Below, piece by piece: positions 48,240 to 59,843 of a DNA stretch of 64,000 nucleotides. Origin of the DNA: Neurospora intermedia (Eukaryota > Ascomycota > Sordariomycetes > Sordariales > Sordariaceae); assembly GCA_037102815.1 (NCBI GenBank), contig BTPP01000008.1, positions 1,302,001 to 1,366,000 of the forward strand. Reading direction: 5' to 3'. The stretch's first letter is position 1. Each line of letters begins with the position of its first letter. The translations under genes and the position numbers were made by a program. The notes below the pieces were generated by a model, which made no database searches, was not told the origin of the DNA, and saw only the letters and a list, made by a program, of their open reading frames with translations.

Positions 48240-51147
48240 GTGTCATGACAGCAACGTGAGCTGAAACACAGACAGCCACTGTAGTCTAGAGCCCCCCCTG
48301 CCCGCTAATGTGGTCGTCCCGAGGCTCTGCATGGCCTTACTTGTTCAGCAAAGTGTGGCTGACTTCTGTCATTGGACGCCATTTCGGTTGGCGTCTCTGC
48401 ATGCGTCGCTCTACCACGAATGACACCTTGGACCTTTTTGGGCATCGAAGTCGTGGCGCTCGATTCCTTGCATAACACCAAGCTCGCCCGTTGATGGATG
48501 GAGCGTTGATCATCGACTTCAAGAGTACGACCCTTATAACGAGAACACAGCCTTTTTCCTTTTTTATGTTTTCTAGAGATACCACGTTCGCATTTTGTTC
48601 GCTCTTGTTCTCTCGCTTCGTCTCTTCTTCTTTTATTTTTGGCATTGTTTCTTCTTTTTCGTCGAGGCGCCCTTTCCATCTCTCTCATGTGCTTTCTGGT
48701 ATGTTTTTCACACAGTTTGGGAGTATTCGTGTTTAGGAGTTCGGTTTCAACCATTCATATTGCAGTGCCTACAAGTGACGAAGGGTTGCTTCGCTGTAAG
48801 AGGATATACCAAATCAGAGGGGTAAGCGACTTGGCAGAGTTGTGTAGTGTTTTTTATTTTATTTTTATGGATAGACAGACTGCTGGACAGGAAGCAATTC
48901 TCGCACAAAAAACCTATTTTTCACCACTCAGAACCTGTCATGTTGCCCAGCGCTCCCTCATCTAACAGCGGGTGGTGGTGATGGTGGAATCTACGGGCAA
49001 GCTGAGTAGCGCATATTGGGTGTCTTGGTCCCTACATGTCTCGATGCTCTCCCGTCTGCCTCCAATCAAAAACAATATTCTGTTATCCAATTTATCCCAC
49101 CGAGCCCACCTCCCACACGTGGCCGTGGATTTTCCAATAAGATATCATTCGGTTTCATTCCGGGAACCAAAAATTGGACAGAACAACAAACATCCGCATG
49201 CTTGTCGTGCAAAGATATTTGCTAGCTTGACCGGAACGTAGAGGACATCTAGATCTCCAAACTATATTCAACATCGCTGCCGAAAAGGATTCTAGGACCC
49301 AATGTACACTAGAACCCTGAAATCATGTGCCTCTTACGGTAATGACTACGCCTACGTAAGTGTGCCCGTGTCATTGGCTGGTTCGAGAGCCAGCCACGTT
49401 GGTGGCACACAAAAGACGGGCCAGACACTACACATCCAGCTGAGCAGCCTATCCAGGGGTGCATGAACCCAATCGTCAATGGCCAGAATAACGTCTACAG
49501 TATATCGAAGAGTATGATGCGCAAAAGTTCAAATACCGTGTAAGCTGAGACGGAGATGTCCCGTACCTGTCGGGTTACGACACAGAACTTGGGCGTGCGC
49601 TTGGAGATAAAAGGATGGAAGAAAAAAGTAAGGTGAAGCTACTTGAACCTGCCCAACTCTACCAGTTGAGCTGAGAACGGAAGAGGAAACAAAGAGAAGA
49701 AGATGTCACGAAGGAATATACCGATGTGCACAAACCATCTATGAACCCCAGAACAGCCGCCTTCCCATGATACTGTTCAATTTGGGCCAAAATACCAAGC
49801 AACTTGGCGTTTGCGGCTCTGACGTTGATGCACATAAGAAACAACACTGAAAACATGGCGCACCTGTTTGGCAATGCAAATGTCGAACGAGTTCCACCTG
49901 GATCTGCTTTGCTGGCACGAACGCTGGCCAAGTGTTAAAACAAAATCCATTTATTTCTCCGCATAAACTTTATCTTCTGTTCCACACGCTTGCTGCCCAT
50001 TTGCTACCGTGCTGTTGGAGACCCGAAGAACCAACGGTCGACGGGAGAGAGGTGTCGAGTTGGGTTGAAACGCAGGGCGACACTCCAAGTGGACTCTCTC
50101 TCTAGGTACAGCATGTACATATGTAGTTCGATCGATGGTTGTATCAGAACGTTACAAAAGGTTGCAGATGTTGCAGAGGACGATCATGAAAGAAGGAAGT
50201 GAAAAGGACGAACGAAAGATGACGGCACAGACGGATTGTCGTCCATGGTGATGGAAGAATCGATCCTACCTATCACTCGAGATCTGTAGGTGAACGTGGC
50301 CAGATGTGAGATGGCCCGTTGCGCCTGAACGATACCTTGTCGACCTCAATCTGCGTTGGCCATCTATCTACCATCCATTATCTGAAAGCAGGTTGATCGA
50401 CCGAGATGTATGTCAGCCGTGGATGAGATATGAAACGAATCGTTAGGTACACCAATGTTAGGGAAAACCGATGCATTCGGTCGGTAGGACTGGACGCTCC
50501 GCCCACTCTCTAGCTCACGCCGGTGACAGCGGAAAGCTCATGGTGCGTGAGGAGACGAGGCCGGAGCTGGAAAGAGGATGAGAGTACCCGAGAGTGGAGC
50601 CGTGGAAGATTCCTGCGGGTAGAGCGGGAATGCCGGGCGTTGGGTGCCGTCGGGTGCCGCCGTTAATGTGGACGGATCGGTGGGGGCCCAACGGGGCACC
50701 AGAGCGGGACCTCGCCCGAAAACTCCCCGAAAAGCGGGAAGCTGGGATGGAAGGTTCACCTTGGATTGCCCCATTCTTGGGAAAGGGAGCACAGGCCACC
50801 TCAGCAGGTACCTTGCAGGCCTCCCTTCTTGCTGCTGACAGCATCTCATTCCGCGATAAGATCAATTGATCCATAGCATCCCATCCCCCATGTGGACACT
50901 TCAATAACACCGGGGAAAGCTACGGTGTAACAGCGGCCGAGGGTCCTGGATCCTGTTGATTTCTGGAAGCGGAAAGCCTCCTTTTTTGTTTCTTTTTTTC
51001 CTTCGAGAATAGTCGAGATTCCGCATTCTTGTTCGTCTCTCTGGTGGGAAGCTAATGAATGATTGGGTTTCCCCGAGGACACCGTTTCCCACCACACAAA
51101 GCTGAGACTACTGCCCCTCGTTCCCTACTACCTCCAAAGTTGTCATC
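48240..51147. other. 2.9-kb intergenic block ahead of VPS53
   Basis: No supported gene. It contains a T-rich tract (48.5-48.7 kb), a perfect 6-bp hairpin with an 8-base loop (49376-49395), a tRNA-like D-arm on the minus strand near 49.66 kb and several purine-rich stretches. Long frames around 48.3-48.75 kb (minus, Lys/Arg-rich) are the complement of the T-rich tract and are not convincing. Confidence 0.4.
49622..49680 (-). other. tRNA-like fragment (D-arm/A-box) followed by T6
   Basis: On the minus strand, CAGCTCAACTGGTAGAGTT matches a tRNA D-arm: GCTC pairs with GAGT around an AACTGGTA loop, and it fits the internal A box of RNA polymerase III. A weak B-box-like GGTTCAAGTAG follows only about 10 nt later, and a TTTTTT run ends the segment. 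There is no anticodon arm and no pairing acceptor stem, so this is not a functional tRNA. It could be a tRNA relic or chance. Confidence 0.35.
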
Positions 51148-53913
51148 ATGAACATCATTTTGGCGGAGCAGTTATCGCTTGATTCGGGTACGTGATTCAT
51201 GATCCATTTACAGGTCTCAGCTATCACGAGCCCGTAGGGTCCTGCTTACTACTACTGGCACGTCATCATACTAACCATTGTCGCCGCCGATCAGTTGAAT
51301 ACGACCCGATCGCACACCTCAACCTCCTCTTCTCTCACCCGTCCACCGTCTCCTCCGTCGGCCGCGTATCGTCCACCCTCCAGCGACACAAGGATGAGCT
51401 CACCAAGTCGATCGACTCCCTCGAAACCGCCCAGGCCTACGGGCCCGACTCGTCGCTCGAGCGCATGCAGTCGGCCCAGGCGGAGCTGGCCTCCTTATTC
51501 CAGCGCATCGAGAGCGTTCGCAACCGCGCCCTGCAGACCGAGCGAGACATCACCACCATGACCGCCGACATCAAGCGACTCGACGGCACCAAGCGCAACC
51601 TCACCCACAGCATGACCGCCCTCAAGCGCCTGCAGATGCTCACCACCGCCTACGACCAGCTTCGAGGCCTGGCAAAAACCCGCCAGTACCGCGAGTGCGC
51701 CGGCCTCCTACAGGCTGTGCTACAGCTGATGCGCCACTTCAACAGCTACCGAAGCATCGAACAGATTGCCGTCCTGAGCCGAAACGTCAGCGAGCTACAA
51801 CGCGAACTCCTGGAACAAGTGTGCGAGGACTTTGAGCTGGCGTTTGCCAAAGGCGAGGTGGCTGCCCGGCGCGGCATGCTGGCGGAAGCTTGTCTGGTCA
51901 TGGACGCGCTAGGGGAGCAGGCAAAGGCGCGGTTGATTACGTGGTATGTCAACACCGAGCTGCGCGAGTACCGATCCGTTTTCCGGGGCAACGACGAGGC
52001 AGGCAACTTGGACAACATAGGGCGGCGCTATGCCTGGTTCCGACGGATGTTACAAACACACGAGGGCGAGCATGCTGCCATCTTTCCGGCGCACTGGCGC
52101 ATTAACGAGACCTTGTCGATGGCGTTTTGCGATGGTACCAGGGAGGATTTCAAGGGGATACTGGAGAAGAGCATGCGGAGGACAGATGGAGGCACCAACA
52201 AAATTGACGTCAATTTGCTGTTGAATTGCTTGCAGGAGACGATGGACTTTGAGCAGAGCCTGGAGCGCCGGTTTTCGAGCGAAGTCCGGGCTAGCATCGA
52301 TACCTTGAGCTCGGCGGATGATCGGGTATCGAACTTCAATGGCTCTATCTCGGTCGCATTCGAACCGTATCTAAGTCTATGGGTAGAGTCGCAGGATAAG
52401 ACTCTTGCTGGGATGATACCCAAGTACAAGTCACAACCGCTGATACCGCCAGACGAGGAGTTCTCCCCGCAGGCGGTCATCCCCTCGGCCATTGAACTCT
52501 TCCATTTTTACAAGCTCACGCTTTCACAATGCGCCAAACTGTCTACGGGTGAGCGGCTGTTGGATCTGGCCAAAACACTGGCGAAATACTTGGACGAATA
52601 CGCACAGCAAGTTCTCTTTACAATCCTCCAGCGCGGAGGACCACAGGGGCCTCCGGTGCAGGACATCATCTTGGTTCTCAACACTGCGGATTTTTGGCAC
52701 ACCAATGCCAACCAGCTTGAAGACAACATCAAGAAGAGGATCGACCCCGAAATGGCGTCCAAGGTTGATCTCTCCACCCAAGCAGATACCTTCATGGGCG
52801 TTGCTAGCGCGGCCGTACTCGCCTTGGTGCACAAGGTAGAGGTCGACTGCGAACCGGCATGGCGAGAGATGAAGAATACGAACTGGAGCAGGATGGAAAG
52901 TGTCAGCGATCACAGCTCGTACGTGAGCGAGCTGCTGAAGAACGTCAATGGCAAGGCGGCGGAAATTCTCCCGCTGGTGGTCAAGCCGCAGTATGCTCGC
53001 GCGTTCTGCGATCATTTGGTGGAGAACATAGCCAACTCGTACATCAGCAACGTGGTGCAATGTCGCCCTGTCTGCGAAGTCGGCGCTGAGCAGGTGAGCA
53101 GGCTTCTTCCCCCTCTTCCCTTTACCTTTCTCCCTACCGAGCAAACCACAGAACCCCTCGCTGACACCACCTAAATAGATGCTTCTTGACAAATACATCC
53201 TGACCAAAGCCTTCGAAAACCTCCTCGCCTTCCACAACACGAATCATCCACCCCCCGGCACCCCCTTGGACCCCAACGCTCCACCCCCTCCTCCCCCTCC
53301 AGCAAGCTACATCAAGCGCGTCAACCAATCCATGACCAAGATCGACCCGCTTCTCAAAACCCTCCAAGTTCGCCCCTCCCCGCCTGAAGGGCTCGTCCAA
53401 GCCTACCTCAACCTCATCGGCGACTGCTCCGACGCCAACTTCAAGCGCATTCTCGAGCTCAAAGGCGTGCCGAAGAAGGACCACTCGCACTTGCTCGAGC
53501 TCTTTTCCGTCCATCGCGAGGGGGCAGGCGTAGGCCGGACTTTGGTTCAAAACTCCCCGCTTCTAACGCCGTTGTTTGCTTCCATGGGAAGCGGCATCAG
53601 CATCGGCGGCGGGATAGCCCCAGGATTTGCGGCAGCAGGACATCATGCATCGCAGGGAAGTGGCAGCGTGACGAGTAGGTTTGATGCGGCGACGAGTCTG
53701 GGGGAGAAGTTGTTGAGTGCGGCGAGGGATATGAGTACGATTGAGCGGGAGGGGGTAACAAGTGGAGGAGGGGCAACAACAACGGCCGGCGATAAAGCTA
53801 CAATTAATGAAAACTTGAAGAATATTGGGAATTTCTTCAGGAGAGATATTGGAGCTTTGGGAGCGAGGTTTGGGAAGAGGGATATCACGCCTACGGGGGC
53901 AGGTCATGATTAG
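51148..53913 (+). CDS. vps53: GARP complex subunit Vps53
   Basis: Exons 51148-51187, 51295-53093 and 53179-53913 encode 857 aa. The small first exon (MNIILAEQLSLDS) joins in frame to VEYDPIAHLNLLFSHPST, the conserved Vps53 start; the first intron has a ctaac branch site. Residues about 30-140 are predicted coiled coil with SLERMQSAQAELASLFQRIE and TALKRLQMLTTAYDQLRGL, and the block RQYRECAGLLQAVLQLM follows, all hallmarks of the Vps53 N-terminal region. The second splice joins CEVGAEQ to MLLDKYILTKAFENLL. The C-terminal tail is Gly/Ser/Thr-rich. Vps53 works with Vps51, Vps52 and Vps54 to tether endosome-derived vesicles to the late Golgi. The family call rests on the N-terminal half; the tail is variable. 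Confidence 0.94.
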
Positions 53914-56472
53914 ACCACTTGGGCATGTAAGATGGGACGGGGCGGAGGAAGCGGAATTTCTTGGTTATCGATGTGATGATATGGTCTACAAGATGTCGAC
54001 TAGACCTAAGTACAGTTAAACCAAGCGATTCAAATACAAGTCCGCCAATTTGCCCCTGATTTATAGCATGTCTGTTTACCTTATTTTCCTGACTCAAGGC
54101 GATCCCCGTAGCGCTACACTACAGTAGTCGAGATATAACTTGCCAACGATATGACAAACGCCTCTTCCTCAACGGTATCTTATCAGATGGATAAAATAGT
54201 ATGCTGCCGTCCATGTCTCACTCGCCTTGGTACCTACCTATGTACATATCTACCAGTGTCTACATGATCCAAATGAGCCTAGTGTAGACCCGTCCCGAGG
54301 GGAACGCTTAGAGCTTTTATTCGCTTCCCACCAGTGATCAGAAATGGCACCATGCCATCTGGATGTAGCAAGAGTCCCCGGACTCCGGAGAAGTTGGTAG
54401 CGAGGTAGCATTTGGATAAAAAGTTATCTTACGATGGTCTATTGTAGTTCTGTCGGCCGTCGGAGGGCGCTGTGTGCTATGTATGGTAAGCACTGTATAA
54501 CATGTACCAGGAGTGTAGATGGGTAGGCCCATGAGGTATGTAATACAAGACATGGCTGGCTGGCTGACTGGCTGCTGCCCGTTGAATATGTGAAGGATAA
54601 CGGTGTGTGTGTGTCTGTGTGCCGTGTAAGTAGGTGATGGAGAATGACCGTTGAACCGTTGTTGCCGCATCCCGGTCCACTGAAAAGGTGTACGTACATA
54701 TGTACATAGGTACCTACCTACTTAGCGGCCGCGGCTCCATGCAGTGTCAATGGATTAATGTGCAATTGTTGTACACACTGACGCACATGAGACATTCATT
54801 GAATATGGAATTCAAGTTGAAAAGGGTCCAGACCGACCCGGCGGCCGGGGCAGGAATGAAGAAATGAGGAGAAATACGATTTTGGCAACATTCCAGAACC
54901 CATTGTAAGCATGACGAATCGATTATACACTACATAAGGGCGATCTTGATGGCCGTTTCTTCTAGAAGGGAAAGAAAATGGGCTGATGATGGATCATTGC
55001 CCCTGGGACCCGACGCGGACAGGAGAACCTCCTGGCGCGGGCTGGGAATTTCCCTTCTTTTTTTCAACGGGAGTTACACTTGGGTACGAGGGAAGGGTTG
55101 ACTGTGTGGAGGCGGGGGTTTCCATATGGGTCCTGAGGGGTCACTTGTGCGAAGAGGACTTGCCAAGACCTGGGCTGCTCACCCATGGTGCCAGGTCCCG
55201 TTTGCTTGTCCTAGGTTACTGGCCTGACCTGAGACTGGCTGGCCACAGACCCCCCGCTCCAAAGACCCAATCAGAGCGACGCAATGGGCGTTGTTGCGGC
55301 CAGATCAGATCATTTACTGCATAAAACAGACCACCCCGAAGCCGCAACATGAATCGAGATATCGGCCTGTATCCGCTTTGTCGTCGAGGAGCCAGAATTA
55401 TGATAGCATCGCCTGTTCGATGTCGCTCTCCCCTTCTTGCCGTGTGGGCTTTTCGCCATGAGGTGCCGGTCCATGGTAATGGTAGCCAGAGAGCTAAGCA
55501 GTGTCAGGTCTAGTCGAAAGAGGCGCTCGGAATGATTCCAGTCTTCCCCTTCCCCGAAAAAGACAACTACGACTTCAAGTTCCGTTTCCTCTTTCTTCAC
55601 ATACGACATCCTCCAGTCTACCGGCTTTGGCTGCTAAACTAGTAGTGTACAGCTCGGATATCAACAAGTACCCGATCCACTAACCGACTCTGCCGCCGAC
55701 TGGCCGCTGTTGCTGTTACTGCTGTGGTAACTTAAGGAGCTAGCTACACTGTCGGAGTATCTCGTCGGGACTGCACCGACAACTCCGAATTCTCGTACTC
55801 TGTATACTTTTTCCGACTCGCCAGTCAGCTCCTAAAAGGCTGCTTACACCTTCTCTGAATTCACTGTGTGATATTTGTCAATCCTCACTGCAGATCTGTG
55901 GTTGTCACACACACAGACACACACACACACACACACACATACAGCCTGGCCACCAGCATACCGTATCGAAGCACACCAATTCTTGGTCCCGTCCATCGCA
56001 AAGTACCGGACGCTGCTCGGCTTCACATCCATACCCGCAAGCTGACCCCAAGACCGAGACGACGATTTGACTTTACAAGAAGCTTGGCCATAATCGAATA
56101 CAATCTCCCCCCGCCACCAGTACCGACAGAGTTGGCTGTTCACCTACTGCAGCGCCGCACCACGACCCCGCCCTATTACTAGGCCTTGCGCCAGCATCCA
56201 ACTATCATTGGAGCCCCGGTACCGCGGCTCGATATCGTCCAGGAGTCGAACCAAATTCATCCCGTATCGTTCGAGAATTCTAGACGAGGGCCCCCCCTTT
56301 GGCGAATCACACGGCCCCTCCCTTGTCACTGGCGCTTGGTGACAGCCTTATTCCATCTCGATCCGAATGCGTGAGCGAGGCTCAGCAGTATTGTTGCGCC
56401 CATCCCTTCCAACAAGTCAAAGCTTATCCAACATCACCCTTGGGACCTCTGCGTCCCCCGTTTAATACAACA
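53914..56472. other. 2.6-kb intergenic block ahead of the monooxygenase
   Basis: No supported gene. It contains stacked tacctacctatgtacatat-type strings (54.23 and 54.70 kb), a GT-rich run near 54.60 kb and a CA microsatellite near 55.92 kb. The part just before the start codon is pyrimidine-rich, as fungal leaders often are. Confidence 0.45.
55906..55939. repeat. (CA)n microsatellite
   Basis: About 17 CA units interrupted once by a G. It lies about 530 bp ahead of the monooxygenase start. Confidence 0.95.
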
Positions 56473-58690
56473 ATGGCTCCCGGTGTCCTCGAGAAGCCCG
56501 CAGAGGAGCAACAAGGAGGCGACTTGCACATGACCAACGCTGCTGACGACAGCTGTGTCGACCGTCTAACCTTGTTGAGGAGTATGCCGGAACCACCGGT
56601 AGAATGTCAAGTGTGCGTGGTCGGCGCCGGCCCGGCCGGCCTGATGCTGGCTTGCAACCTCGGCCGCTTTGGTGTCAGGGTGGAAGTAGTGGATGACAGG
56701 GCAGACCAGACCACAGTGGGGAGGTAAGTTCACACCATGCCGTTATGATCACCCGACGAGGAACAAGAAAGTGGTTGTCTGACTTTGTGCAAAATACAAC
56801 AGAGCCGACGGTTTGCAACCCAAGACGATCGAGACTTTCCGCCAGATGCGCCTGGCAGATCCTCTACTACAACGCGGCGTTCGAGTGTACGACATTGCTT
56901 TCTGGAGGAGTACAACGGACGAACCGCTCCACCGCCTTGGCCGAGAAATTCACTATCCCCCTATAATCGATGTGCTGGACCCGTACATTTTGTTGGTTCA
57001 CCAGGGCATGGTGGAAAGTCTGTTCATCGAGGACTTGAAGAAGCGCGGTGTTGAAGTGCGGAGAAATACCGCTTTCGACTCGTATAGCGTTTGTGACGGA
57101 AACAATGGGCCGCTCCAGGTGAACTGCCTAGCAAATGTCACCCAGGATCGCAAGACCATATTGACGCAATATTTGGTTGGATGTGGGTCTTACCCCCTGA
57201 ATCTCCGCTGCCGTTCTGCCGCTGGCCGCTGCTGGCGGCGGCGCTGCCCCTGAAAAGGACTTCGCTTAATGCTAACATTGATTCCGTTGCCTAGGTGACG
57301 GCGCGCACTCCAAGGTCAGGAAAAGCATCCCTGATGCCAAGCCCATTGGCCTATCGCAGCCCTCGCTGTGGGGCGTCCTTGACGGCGAGCTTGATACCGA
57401 CTTCCCAGACATTTGGTCAAAGACGTTGGTCTATTCGCAAGAGCATGGCTCTATCTTGATTATTCCTCGAGAGCGGAACATGACCAGATTTTACATTGAG
57501 CTGAAGAGCAGCACAAAGGGTGACAGAAACATGCTGGGGCAGGAGTTTGTGATGCAGCGCGCCAGGGAAATCATGGCGCCCTTCAGTGTCAAGTGGAAGT
57601 ACATTGAATGGTTTGGTAGGTACCAGATTGGCCAGAGAGTTGCGAACCGCTTCCAGGACCCTCATACCCGGGCCTTCTTGGCTGGTGACGCTAGCCACAC
57701 TCACTCGCCCAAGGCTGCGCAGGGTATGAACACGTCGATGCACGATGCCTGGAATATTGGCTGGAAGCTGAATTTTGCCGCCCGTGGCCTTGCGAAGCCC
57801 GCGTTACTGGAGAGCTACGAACAGGAGCGGAGGAAGATTGCGCTGGATTTGGTCAACTTTGACTATGAGCACGCTAACCAGATTGCCGGAGGTGACGCTG
57901 TCGCTCTGGCTGAAAACTTCAAGACGAACGTTCGCTTCATCTCCGGCATTGGTGCGGAATATGGTGAGAATGCTATCAACATGGTTGAGCCGCAGTCGTG
58001 GGTTATGGGTGACGCCAAGCCCGGCTGCTTGCTCCCGCCCGCAAAGGTTACTCGCTACTTGGACTCGAACCCGGTCGATGTCCAGCTCGATATTCCCATG
58101 CTGGGCCAGTTCAGGATTTACCTGTTGATGTGGGATGTCCATCAGTCGCGCATCTTTCTGGATGGTTTCTGCGCGGCTTTGAACTCGCCTGATTCTTTGA
58201 TGAACCAGCTCTCGGCCGCCGCGAACATTTCGTACGCCAAGCAGCCCCGTCTACCAGCTCCTGAGGATATTTATCTCCGTCCGGAGCGGTATACGGCCGT
58301 TAGCCATTTGTTTACTTTTGGTTTGATTAGTAAGCTGCACACATCGCCCCCCATACGTCAACCCATATAGCTAACAGTTTTTCAGCCACCATGCCCAAGT
58401 CTGAAATCGAAATAACCGACCTCCCCGCCCTCTTCCAAGACAGCCGCTGGACCTTCTACCTTGACGACATTCCCGAGCTCGACACCCGCGGCCAGCTATG
58501 CACCAACAAGTGGCTCGGCAGTCTCGGCCCCGGAGAGGTGGCCATCGTCAACGTTCGTCCCGATGGGTATGTTGGCTCTATTGGCAGGTGGGACTCGAGC
58601 GTAGACGATGCCGGTGAGGAGGCGGCCAAGTGGCTGGACACTTACTATGATCGGTTTTTGCAGGTGCCCCCTTCTCCTGCGATGGATTAG
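56473..58690 (+). CDS. Phenol 2-monooxygenase-type FAD hydroxylase
   Basis: Exons 56473-56723, 56803-57182, 57295-58329 and 58386-58690 encode 656 aa, the usual length of phenol hydroxylases. The FAD dinucleotide fold is VCVVGAGPAGLMLACNLG (GAGPAG, residues 51-56). The second FAD/NAD(P)H motif GCDGAHSKVRK (Asp212-Gly213) is assembled across splice 2, and the third is RAFLAGDASHTHSPKAAQG (Gly341-Asp342), followed by the family's GMNTSMHDAWNIGWKL. The C-terminal about 180 residues form the thioredoxin-like dimerisation domain of this family (VRPDGYVGSIGRWDS near the end). By family it hydroxylates phenol or a related aromatic to a catechol with NADPH and O2 in the cytosol; the true substrate cannot be read from sequence. 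No other aromatic-degradation gene is adjacent, so it stands alone. Confidence 0.92.
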
Positions 58691-59843
58691 GAGGTTGATG
58701 CGGAAGAAGAGAGCGTGGCGGGAGACGAGAAGGAGGAGGAAGAGGTTTGGATCCGAAGAATGATTGTGTGTGGCAAAGGAAAAACAGTCAAAAAGGTACA
58801 GGAGGTGGTCACGATTGACAAGGAGATTGACAAGAGATATGGAGTTTTTAAAGGAGAAAGTGGAGAAGCTGGCGGCAAATTTTGAGAATTGGCCCCAGAG
58901 AGAGAGAGGGATGGCTGAAAAGGGCGGATTATATCAAGAGGGAAAAATCCAAGGTTGAAAAATGAAAGCAAGATGGCTGAGAAAACGAGAACTGGTTGGA
59001 GGAGAGTGTTGGGAATTGAAGCGGCGAAAGGGTTGCTGTGGAAACATGGAAACGAGCAGACCAACGGGAATGACCAAGACGCAGAAAGGACACCAATCAA
59101 AGGACCTCGCGGAGTAAAGGCGGACTCGTGAGGCTAGGTCTAGGCGGGGAATTGTTTGGTGTGTAAATGGTATAGGAAGAACCATTGAGGGCTGGGACGC
59201 AGGCTTGTTTACTTTTCTACTCATGCTGAAAGGACAATCGGCAAGGAAGATGGGGGGACAGAGCACTGGAGGGAGCATTTTGGTGTCGGGGTGTCGAGTG
59301 AGGAAAATATCCTTCTTTTCGTCTTGGTTTGGGTTGAGTGTTATTTCGGACCCCTGTGTTGGCGGTGTTTGGTTTGGCGTAGAGGAGTTAGACTTAGTCC
59401 TGTCACGTAAACCTGCTTCATGTATGTATGTAACGGGTTGACGAACTAAAAAAGAATTCGAGGACTTGGATGGAGCTCCCGTCTTCGACTTGAAAATACG
59501 GAATTGAACATGAAAGGAATTTGAGGAGTGACTGGTGTATGATATGCTTGGCAAGTCATTGTGTGTGTGTCTTTCTAAGAAACAGTAGAACGTTAGATGT
59601 CGCAGCAGAGCAAGCATCCAAACCAACCTCTACCGATGCTTAAAATCTACCGTATCCTACCGAACTCCCTTATGTATATTCTGTTTCATCCTGTCTTACC
59701 AACTGTTTTGTTTGTGTATTCCACCCTCAACACCGTCACTTTTAGTGTATCAATCGATGCCCCAAGCGAAAGAAAAGAAGTGAAAAAGAGAGGACGACAA
59801 ACCAAGCGTCATAACCACGACAGCCCAACAAGGAAAAAAACTA
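58691..59843. other. Convergent 3' gap between monooxygenase and F-box gene
   Basis: 1.15 kb, purine-rich on the plus strand near the monooxygenase stop. It contains 3' flanks only; the open frames here are Ser/Phe/Lys-rich by composition and unconvincing. Confidence 0.45.

Noticed and set aside
48305-48754. Lys/Arg-rich 149-codon minus-strand frame
   Set aside because: It is the complement of a T-rich tract; the composition explains the basic residues and no family is recognisable.
49376-49395. Hairpin with ggttcgagagcc resembling a tRNA T-arm
   Set aside because: The loop is eight bases rather than seven, and no other tRNA arm is present around it.
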